A stretch of 64,000 bases of DNA from Serpula lacrymans var. lacrymans S7.9 (taxonomy: Eukaryota; Basidiomycota; Agaricomycetes; Boletales; Serpulaceae), in assembly GCF_000218685.1 (NCBI RefSeq), contig NW_006763301.1, positions 868,001-932,000 of the forward strand. The letters run 5' to 3'. Shown here piece by piece: positions 33,362 through 42,628 of the stretch. The notes below the pieces were generated by a model. It saw only the letters and a program-made list of their open reading frames with translations. It was not told the DNA's origin and ran no database searches. A program made the position numbers and the translations under genes. Every line of letters starts with the position of its first letter. Position 1 is the first letter of the stretch.

Positions 33362-33706
33362 TGTTACAATTAACATACCAGCACCTACTTACGCTTCACT
33401 TTTGTACTTCTACTTTTATTTTCCAAGTCACATGACCAGTCATGTGACACATCACCTGACCAGTGTCTAGACTCATCATATGACCGGTCACATGCTAGAC
33501 ATCGGACTTTGAACTTTATTTACAACTGTACAGTACCTCATGTATTTTAGTATATATACAAGAGCAATACATGGGGAAGGACTCAGTGAGTCCCCCTGTT
33601 GTCTAGCACAACTAACTCACTGCAGCCTAAGGGGTAACCACTCCCCATCATCTTCTTTATAGTGTGTTCCTGTGTGCGCCAGAGTAAATAACTCTTGGTT
33701 GTTACA
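33362..33706 (+). mobile_element. Solo LTR, group F (copy F2), TSD CTCTA
   Basis: Runs TGTTACAATTAAC to TTGGTTGTTACA. CTCTA lies at 33357-33361 and 33707-33711. It interrupts the integrase C-terminal region. Its first part matches F1 (1557), and its last 150 or so bases match group C. It carries three close CACATGAC/CATGTGAC-type repeats in the first half. Confidence 0.95.
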
Positions 33707-34136
33707 CTCTAAGCCCCTGATTACAAGGTTGGCGACCTGGTCTGGTTAGATACCGGCCACTTGAAATTAAAAGATTGGCAGTCTAGAAAACTGACCAAAA
33801 AGTGGATTGGCCCTTACCGGATTAAGGAAGTCAAACCCAACGCAGTGGAGCTGGAACTCCCAAAACAAATGAGGGTAGTACCCACAATTAACATTAGCTG
33901 TGTAAAACCTTACAAAGGGCCGCTGCTGGGACAGTGCGTAGACCAGCCTGGACCGGTTGTAGTCACCCAGGAAGGTGAGGAAGAGTTTGAAGTTGAACAG
34001 GTGGTAGATGCATGCTTGAAGTGTGGAAAATTAGAAATCCTAGTCCTCTGGAAGGGTTATGGAGACGAGGACAGCATGGGAACCAGAAGCCCATCCGGAC
34101 AATTCCTGTGATGCTGTTCACAAATTTTATTCCACA

Positions 34137-34300
34137 GCCGGTATATATACCCAAATACATCAAGGAGACTCCTCAGTGAGTCCTCTTGTTGATTACTCTC
34201 AACTAACTCAGTCCTGTCCTAAGGGGTATATCCACTCCTCCACTCACCCTCTTTGCCTGTCTTCATTGTGTGCCAGAATCTACAAACTTTGGTTGTAACA
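34137..34300 (+). repeat. 3' part of a group C/F LTR
   Basis: From GGTATATATACCC to TTTGGTTGTAACA it matches the R/U5-like end shared by groups C and F. It follows the chromodomain directly, with the LTR's first part missing. Probably what remains of the 3' LTR of the 31.5-34.1 kb element. Confidence 0.7.
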
Positions 34301-35239
34301 CTTGAGGGTTTCTGACTGTTCAGAGGTCCAGAAACCATAGCCTGTGGCATGGATATAACAGTTTCTGCTGCACTTAGTTGTAGGTGCTCCAAAAATTGTA
34401 TGTCAGGATCTGGCTCTGTCTGCTACCACGCATGCCACTATTTCCAATTATTGGAGCAGATGGGTAAGCTTGCTGATTGCCCATGCACAGAGGAATGGAA
34501 AGCAAAGGAAACGAGAATGAAAAGGTGTTATCAATCAAGTCATAAGAAGTGTTGAAATAGAAACCTGGAACCTCTGGGTCCAGGAATTTCATGTTGGATA
34601 TTTGGTCCCTCAGGGCGCAGGAAAAGGCGGGAGAAGGATTCCTTTGGCAAAGGAATGCCGTAACAACATAAATACATGCTTCTTATATAACAAACATATG
34701 TAAATATCATGTGAAAGAACAATGGTGGGTGGCCACAAAAAGCCGGTTATAATCACAGAGTAAATCTTCGGGCGAAGCTCCGAAGTTTGCTTACGTAATA
34801 TAATTTCTACATTTCATATGTAAGACAATGTTTTATGCCCCTCAAAATAATCAATTCAGAAACCCATTAAATGTTCAGTGAAATAACTAATATTATCTTT
34901 TTTGTAACAGGTAAATTAGAGATGCCGATCTCCCCTATAATTATATGATGATTAAAATGTTCATCAAAATTCGTTATCCTCAATGTAGTTTTAAGTCCAG
35001 GTGAAATGATATATTTTAGACGGCCAAATTATCAATGTGAATAATCAATTTCAGTATGCACATTTTGGTACACTAAAATTTTCCTGACTGCGAAGTGTGG
35101 TCAAGCATAGTGGCGTATTCGACAAGTCCGAATCCCGATTGCAAATCGTGTGAAACGGGTCAGTCAGTATGCACTCAACCATACTCAATACGTTGTAAGT
35201 GGTGTGCCGCTGGCGCACTCACAAATCTAGTCCCGTCAT
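34301..35239. other. Gene-free, AT-rich interval with three hairpins
   Basis: No gene supported. Hairpins: CCTGGAACC-TCT-GGGTCCAGG (34564-34584, one mismatch), ATTCCTTT-GGC-AAAGGAAT (34638-34656, perfect) and CTTCGG...CCGAAG near 34767-34786. It forms the upstream region of the poly(A) polymerase gene. Confidence 0.45.
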
Positions 35240-37614
35240 ATGGATACACTTCCCTCAAAACCACCAAGTGGGCCTCGCAATTCCACGGATAACAGTAGGC
35301 GAGCACGAAGACAGCGGGAGAGGGATAAGAAACCGAAGAGCAACCACGAAACAGGATCGTCACATAGACGCGATGAGAAGGAAAAGGAGACAAAAGATAG
35401 GTCCAAGGAGGGAGGAAAGGGAAAACAGAAAGAAAAGGAAAAGGTTGGAAACCTACTGAACATTAACCCCCCGGCCAATGGCGAGCTTGGGGATGATTTC
35501 ATACCATTCATCCTGAGTGATGCTTCCGCTTCTGACGAGGAAATGTCTCACAGAGACGATCACTCGCGCTCTCGTGCTTCCGTTCGAGAATGGGACAAAG
35601 GTAAATCTAGAGAGCACGACAGGGATGGAGGTCGTCATTCTACTGGAGGGAAACGCAAACACGATGCCATCTCTGACGAAGAGGACGATTGGCGTTATAG
35701 ACGGCGGAGAATGGAGCCTCCTGCAGCTTCGCGGAGCGCCCCTTGGATTTCTTCCATAAATTGGGACAAATGCAATAATGTGCCAGAGATGTACGTCTGT
35801 ATTCATAAGTGCTCCCTGTGAAATACATTGGTCCGAGTGCTAATACATGTATCAGGTTGCACCGTGAAGTTGAAGCATTTGTCAACTACATGTCACCCTC
35901 GCCTGTGGAAGACGAAATCCGTGGGCTAGTGATCAGTCTAGTCACAAAGGCTGTTTCTTCTGCATTTCCAGACGCACAAGTGCTACCTTTCGGCAGCTAT
36001 GAAACCAAACTCTATCTTCCAGATGGGTATGTATTGTAACAGAATATCAATATCTGCATGCTTACTACTTCGTGCCAGTGATATTGATTTAGTGATTCAA
36101 TCCGAGTCTATGGCCTACAGCAACAAAGTTACTGTTCTCCATGCCCTTGCCAACACCCTAAAACGCGCAAAAATAACTTCCAAAGTTACTATCATTGCCA
36201 AAGCCAAAGTGCCCATTGTCAAATTCGTCACCAACCATGGCAGACTTAATGTTGATATCAGCATCAATCAAGGCAACGGTGTCATCGCTGGGAAGATTGT
36301 CAATGGTTTTCTCAAAGACATGCATGGCTGCGGTTTTGCATTGCGGAGTCTTGTGATGATCACGAAAGCATTTTTGAATCAACGTGGTATGAATGAGGTT
36401 TATACAGGGGGCTTGGGAAGTTACAGCATAGTGTGTCTCGCAATTAGCTTTTTACAGATGCATCCGAAAATACGTAGCGGTGAAATCGACGCGGAGAAGA
36501 ACTTGGGAGTTCTGGTGATGGAGTTCTTCGAGCTCTATGGATGTTATTTCAACTACGAGGAGGTAGGGATTTCGGTTAGGAAGGGAGGGACATATTTCAA
36601 TAAGAGGCAAAGAGGATGGTACGATTTCTATAAAACAAACTTATTATCGATTGAAGACCCTACTGAACCTTGTGAGTATCTTCCAGTTTTGTATCTTGCA
36701 AGGTTAATTGTCGTCGAATTTAGCAAATGACATATCGAAGGGCTCATTCGGTATCGCTAAGGTTCGGCAGACGTTGGCGGGAGCTCACGGAATAATGACG
36801 AGTACATCATTTCTTCGAGCTGGTATTCTCGGTTCCCGTAGGGAAGGACGCTCATACTCCTTACGGAATAACCATTATCCAGAAGATATGAGTATATTAT
36901 CAAGTATCTTGGGCGTTACGCAGGAGGTAAGGACTAAAACAAGTACGAATCAATGTTTAAACATGCTAAAGGACAAAATTTATGTAGACAATCAACCATC
37001 GCCTTCTCCTGCAAGAAGTTTATGATGAGATGGTACTACATCGGTTACTGGGCGTGATACCACGAGCTTCAGAATATACTGATGTCTCTATCGACGGACC
37101 CCAGGTATCAAAAACATCATCAAAACCAAATTCCCAATCAGCACGAGGAGCGAAGAGCGTCAAGGAAGCATGGAAAGAGGCCGATGCAGAGCGCTCCGAA
37201 GAAGTGGCGGTAGAGGTGCAAAACGGTGTTCATGGTAGTCGAAGGCAAGAAGAGGAGGATGAAGAAGGGGAGGAAGAAGACGAAGGGAGGTATGGCATCA
37301 GTGAACGGCAACGGAAGCGACAAAAAAACGGAAGCTGGAAAGAAGACACGCGGACGGTGTTCACTACAGATGATGATGATGAAGAAGAAGAAGAAGAGGA
37401 GGAGGAGGAGGAGGAGGAGGAGGAGGAGGAGGAGAAAGAGTTCAACGGCGACTCTGAGGACGATGATCTGCGGGCGGAGGTCGAGGAATACGGCCTAGAG
37501 GAGGGGGAGTTTTTGGATAGAGACGATAAAAAAAGCAGGATGAGTAGACGAAGGTCTTATTGGCTATCCAAAGGAGTTGGTCCGGGGTTCGGTGACAATG
37601 ATGAAGACGATTGA
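35240..37614 (+). CDS. Non-canonical poly(A) RNA polymerase, TRF4/5-Cid14 type
   Basis: Starts MDTLPSKPPSGPRNSTDNS. The N-terminal 160 or so residues are basic and Lys/Glu/Arg-rich. The catalytic core follows: SPVEDEIRGLVI, VLPFGSYETKLYLPDG joined across an intron to DIDLVIQSES (the G-S plus D-x-D nucleotidyltransferase motif), and the third Asp in LNVDISIN. The PAP-associated domain follows: NGFLKDMHGCGFALRSLV, GGLGSYSIVCLAISFLQ, LGVLVMEFFELYG, TINHRLLLQEVYDEMVLHRL. The C-terminal tail is very acidic, with a Glu run coded at 37381-37437. In other fungi this enzyme works in the TRAMP complex, adding short A-tails to nuclear RNAs to mark them for the exosome. Four introns. Stop at 37612-37614. 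Confidence 0.92.
37381..37437 (+). repeat. GAA/GAG trinucleotide tract in the poly(A) polymerase gene
   Basis: An almost pure GAAGAA then GAGGAG run coding about 19 Glu residues. It is liable to length change between isolates. Confidence 0.9.
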
Positions 37615-38322
37615 ATGATTCCCTTGCGTGTGCTTGGTTTCTTTCCGTTATCGTTAGGGCATGACCCTGTCTGGGAATTCTGTGCGGAGTCAGTGTGTAG
37701 TTACCCCGACGACTTGCTGAGAATCAGGGCCATACTACTTTACCCTGATCATTCGATTATGCAGCGGTCATACCATGATGGATTTACAGTAGAATTTCAT
37801 GGATATATGTACACTTTAAAAACCGAGGATGATCCCGGGGTGACCTGAATAATTTGGCCGTGTATGGACGGATTACGGTATTCATTTGAAGGTCTGCTGA
37901 ACTCAGCAAATTATTGAGCGTTTCAACATAAAGTGCATGCACACTGGTTGCCAACGAACTTCTACAACAATTCCTAGGCCAGCAGGTTCAACCAACATCA
38001 TTCGTTACACGTTTTCTTGTCAAGTCTTCATTATAACCATCTTTTGCTGTGCTACATTGCATCCTTCCACGTTTCCTTCAACCCCACAGCTACTTTCCGA
38101 ACTTCGACCTCTTTTTACTCTCCTTAAGTCCGTATCGAAACTTTTCGTACCATCCCCACATTTCAGTTTCACCCTGGCTGGCCGTGTCTTCACAATCTTC
38201 AGAGTCGCAGGTCGTTTCACCAATTTTGTTTTCTAAACCTTTCCTTTGCAAATGTTCGTGGCTTTCTCGCCTGCTATTGTCTTGTATTCTCAGCTAAGAC
38301 TCCTTTCTCTAAACCCACAGGG
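37615..38322. other. Spacer and unresolved 5' region of the next gene
   Basis: No recognisable protein. The 5' UTR, start codon and first intron of the following gene probably lie in 38000-38320, which is pyrimidine-rich. A likely acceptor, AAACCCACAG, ends near 38321. Confidence 0.4.
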
Positions 38323-40942
38323 CAGCGTCCAAAGCACAGGTTCCTCCAGTCAATTTAAAAGAACGCATTGCAGCCTTGCAACAACGCAATGTATCCCCAA
38401 GCCAACACCCTTCCACTCAACCTTCGAACAAGTCTGCCCCCGCTTTTGGTGCTGGTGGTCTGCGTGATAGGATAGCCAAGTTTGAAGAAAAAGGTGGTGT
38501 TCCAGTTCCTCGTGCAAGCTTTGGCATGAATGTGCCTCAGCTGGCAGAGAACGCTCCAGCAAGGAGGAGAGGAGAACTCTACGCCAACCGCGTACAAGGA
38601 CTCGGGAGACCAACTGGGGCTCCTGCAAGTCGATCCGGTTCCCCTTTACCAAATGTTGACGATCTTGCTCCACGAAAACGATGCATCTCCACCTCTGCTG
38701 CGGGCCTAGATAACTCTTCGCTAGCTCAGAATGACGGTCCGGTTCCGCCCCTCCCTTCAAATGGACCGTTTTCTAACCCTCGTCGCAACACTCTTACGGC
38801 TAATCTTGCTGGTACTCGTCGTGTTGCCAGCTCATCAGATGCAGTGTTCGGAACGCACGACACAAACTTCCCTTCTGCATCGCATGCTGCATTGCCGCCT
38901 GTGTATTTCGAGTCAGGGGAAGCCGAGGAGCCCACAGTTATATCCAGTGAGCCAATTACCTCGGTAGCCACAGATGATGATCCGCCGAGTGTCTTGGCAG
39001 TGGTGGAGGAACCGTCTGAAATACCAGAAGCGTCTTCTTTAGTCCTTGAAGCGCCTCCCGTTCAAGACAGTCCTGTTGATTCTGATGTAGTAACAGATCA
39101 TGTCGACTTATCCACAAGCGAAGTTGATGTATCCGTTGAAGAGCCCGCAAAGGAGACCTTGGACCTGAAAAATGACCACCAGGACCGTTCTCCGAGCATC
39201 ACCGAATCTCTAGATGTTGGCTGTGAGGAAGTTGTTAAAGAAGTTCAGGTTGAGATGACAGAAGCTCCACCTGCACTTGAACCAGAGTGCGTCGCGGAAC
39301 AAATGTCGGACACTACGGCGTCACAAGATAAGAGTGATGAAGTACCCACATCCGCGATAGAGCTGGTTGTTTCGAAACCAGAAGTAGTCGAAGAGTGTGC
39401 CGATGTTGTACCTCCCTCTATTGTCTCTCCTACTGAAGTCAACCCTTCGACGTCCATTCTTCGCATGGACCTCGACACCCCAACAGTTACTCTTACTCCG
39501 ACAGCGCCCATAACTCTGGCCAAAGTTGAACCAGTTCCAGAACCTGCGTGTGCGCCCTCAACGCCCACCAACCAAACTATTCCTATCATAGTCTCCCCTG
39601 TTAACTCACCCTCAGAAGCAGAAGACAAACGCTCAGTGTCAGACATGGGCTCTATCACAATACACGTGGATGACGAGGCTAAGCCCCCAAAGTCGAATAT
39701 AGCAAGTGGAGGGAAACGTTGGAAAACAGTTCCTAAACAGACGTTCACTGCAGTAGTACACGGAAAGAAAACCGAAACATCGACATCTACCCCTGCTTCT
39801 AACTTAGTGCTTCCTGTCACGCCTCAGATAGCTCGAGTGCGACAAACTGGGAAGACTATTAAAGTCGAACCCCCAGTAAGCCCTGGGTATGGCGAACTTG
39901 CAATGCTTCTGGAAGAGGCCGCTTTATTGGAGAGACGGCTGGCAGAGGGTGATGTTGACAGTGATAAAACCACTCAATCCGGCGCTCTCGCTGTCGAACC
40001 TCAGCCTCCCGAGGCAACCGTCCATATGGAAACTGTTCCTGAAGAAGACATGCATAACGAATCTGTGCTAACCCTTACTAGTCGAGAGGAATCTATTCAA
40101 GACTCTGTTCGCACCACAGAATATACTGACGCCATGTCGATATCGACACGTTCAGTTTCTGTACCCTCGATCAAAGAACCTGTGTTACATGATGACATCC
40201 CCGAGGAAGACGAAGGTCCTTTCTCTGTTCCACCCACCCCTCCTCCCAAGTCCCCTATACCGAAATATCTTTCGGGAATCCGTCGGTTTGCGAGTTCATC
40301 TAGCTCTCGTCGTTCTTCTAGTCACATGCCAGGAGCTTATCCACGTGACAGTATTTCTGTTTCATCAGAAGACTCTGTTGCTACTCCACCCGACAATGGC
40401 TTTGATCTCAACGGTAATGGAATTGCCTGGCCTTCTGTGTCTCCCAAGAAGAGTAGCGACCCAGTGTCAAGATCAAGTTCGTTTGCAGATAGGTTTTTCA
40501 ATCGTAGCAGGACAAAGTCGAACATGAGTCATACCGATGGTGGTAAGGCTTCATTATCAACCCAAGTACAACAACCTTTTAATATATTTTTATTTTAGAT
40601 GATATCTCGATGTCACGCAGTTCTACTAGTAGCAGATTCCATACTGTGTCCGGCACTCCGGACTCCTCTCCATCCAAACGCTCGACAACTCGAAATCTTG
40701 CCAGTGCATCCCTTACACGACCTACTTCTACTATATCTCTGGCGTCTACAACATCGAATCTTGGACTATTTGATAAGGACATTTTCGACGCTTTCCCTTC
40801 TGTTCCGGAAACTATACCGCCTGGCCCTGTGGCTCCTCAATCGCTTCTCTCGCCAGACGACTGCCCTACTACGGTGGGAAGGTCTTCAACAATGCCAGTC
40901 AAGTCGAGAAAGCATTCAGCTCAGAGGTTTTCAATGGCATAA
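38323..40942 (+). CDS. Large uncharacterised disordered protein (orphan)
   Basis: Coding is evident from about 38323 (KAQVPPVNLKERIAALQQRN), directly after a likely intron acceptor. The true ATG must lie in an upstream exon that I could not fix. Two short helical motifs stand out near the N-terminus: LKERIAALQQ and LRDRIAKFEEKGGVPVPR. A long Pro/Ser/Thr/Glu-rich region of some 600 residues follows with no folded domain visible. A segment before 39920 (ELAMLLEEAALLERRLAEG) looks like a coiled coil. An intron near 40542-40600 joins TDG to DDISMSRSS, and the tail ends FDKDIFDAFPSVPE then KHSAQRFSMA (stop 40940-40942). No family recognised; could be a cytoskeletal or signalling scaffold. Confidence 0.8.
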
Positions 40943-41222
40943 AGATATAAATCAATGGTGTTCGTATTGATATAGCTAGCCTATTCCGCGATTCGATTTT
41001 TTTTCCCTCTGTCCAATATTTGCTAGTCGTATTTCTCATTTAGTTAGTAGGTTTTGCTGAGATCGTAGCCATTTGAACAACATTACAGTATTTTTGCTCG
41101 CATTGAATAAAATAAACTGGTCACGTGCTTTTATCTAGTTTGATGACTTCTCAGTTCAACTGGCACTTGCAGTTTGCAGTAAAACCACCACTGACCTGAC
41201 AAGGAAAATAGGATTTGCAGTC
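40943..41222. promoter_or_regulatory. Upstream region of the cyclophilin gene
   Basis: 280 bases, AT-rich. A CACGTG lies near 41121, about 100 bp before the ATG. Confidence 0.35.
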
Positions 41223-41968
41223 ATGACTTCGGTGGTCCTGGAGACAAGTCTCGGAGATATTCAACTGGAGCTTTACTGGAATCATGCGCCTCGAGTAAGT
41301 ATATCCCCGAAACTTAAAAGCTTAGTTCTTCCATTCTCAACTTTAGTATGTATGAATCTTAGACATGCAAGAACTTTTCGGAGCTCGCAAGTCGTGGGTA
41401 CTATAATGGTGTCGCCTTTCATCGCATCATCGCAGTTAGTTCGCAAAATCCTTCCTTCAATGATGCTGATGACTCAAAATTCTGTTACAGGACTTCATGG
41501 TCCAAGGTGGTGACCCCACCGGCACTGGAAAAGGTGGTGCAAGTATTTACGGCCAAAGATTGTACGATTCTCTATCCACTCTTCGTTTTTCGCTCTTTAA
41601 TGCGATATCTGGGCAGCGAGGATGAGATTAACCCAGACCTGAGATTCACTGGAGCTGGAATTCTGGCCATGGCAAATTCTGGGCCAAATACGAATGGTGT
41701 GCAAAGTGCTGGTGCTGTCCTCCTCAATACTAACATGCGGTATAGGCTCTCAATTTTTCATGACCCTTGCTCCGACACCTTTTCTTGATAACAAGCATAC
41801 GATCTTCGGTCGTGTAAGCTCTGGTATGCGAGTACTCCAAAGACTTGGCGCGGTAGCAGTTGACGGTCAGGATCGGTATGTGATTCAACCCATGGCAGTA
41901 TATAATGGCATCTTATCTCTGCTAGACCTCGGGAGGATATGAAAATATACAAAGCCCGAACTATATGA
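41223..41968 (+). CDS. Cyclophilin-type peptidyl-prolyl cis-trans isomerase, PPIL1 class
   Basis: Exon 1 is 41223-41294 ([20 protein letters not shown]). Later exons give [86 protein letters not shown] and GRVSSGM, ending [12 protein letters not shown] with a stop at 41966-41968. About 160 residues, single domain, like spliceosomal PPIL1/Cyp1. The catalytic Arg (FHRII), Phe (DFMVQ) and Gln are present. The Trp that contacts cyclosporin A in most cyclophilins is Phe here (TPFLDNKH). It should act on proline bonds in splicing factors. Six exons, all short introns. Confidence 0.92.
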
Positions 41969-42628
41969 TCACAAAAAGTGGATCGCGGTGTAAAGATGTT
42001 CCTGCTCACACTAGAGTTATTGTCGTCGCAAGTTTACTATCGTGGCAAATATTGTGGGCCATTGAATGGGCAGTGTGCTCTTAATGGCAATAGCTGGTCT
42101 AGGAAAGGATGATGATGCTCGTATGTTGGTGGTCAAACAACGCACTTCCGGATTTTTGGGGCGCATATACTTTGCCAGGCTTGCCTCACGTTCCATCACA
42201 ACAAGGTATCTTAGTCTACTAAGTTCAATGCAGCGATCTTAGTTTGTACGTTTATGTGGTTGTTTCCTTACTCTTTCAAGTGTTTCAGGTAAAATTTGTT
42301 TCGTTGAAAATGACACTCCCTCTCTCGCAACTAGTGAATTATGGGGGTATCAAAGTAACTACTAGTGCAAATGGAAAAATCTGATGTTCCCATTCATAAG
42401 TGATACAATGTTCCAACACAACAATTATCAACTTTGACATCAGGTAGAGGACAAATGTAGTGACATATAGACAAATTGCTCTTCATTCCGAAGTCATGAC
42501 AAGGAAAATAAAAAATGATGAATGAGTTACGAAAAATGATGACATGCCCCAAGACTGTAACACACAAAAAGACAAAAGGCGATAAGAAAGTAGTGTGGAA
42601 TAAAAAGGATAGGAAAGGTATTCGATTC
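41969..42628. other. Convergent spacer between cyclophilin and Cdc4-like genes
   Basis: About 660 bases with no gene and low complexity A-rich stretches near 42480-42620. It contains both 3' UTRs. Confidence 0.45.

Larger units (their letters stand above)
31480..34136 (+). pseudogene. Ty3/Gypsy chromovirus pol (RNase H end, integrase, chromodomain) split by three solo LTRs
   Basis: Reads NYKLIHKPGTSMGKADALSR (RNase H end), then a linker, then integrase: a zinc finger with the second His changed (AGYPG for AGHPG) and CCLCCAMAK, the core Asp in ILVDF, the second Asp in ISDRGPQF, and the Glu in QTDGQTEKLNQEL, so the DDE triad is intact. The GPY-type region follows (KKWIGPYRIKEV) and a chromodomain (EVEQVVDA, ILVLWKGYG) that shifts frame just before its WEPE motif. 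LTRs E2, C3 and F2 interrupt the gene at 31609, 31985 and 33362. Point stops (for example in GWQ-stop) show age. Confidence 0.92.

Noticed and set aside
39245..39820. A 191-codon minus-strand frame
   Set aside because: It is antisense to the low-complexity orphan at 38323-40942 and follows from its codon bias.
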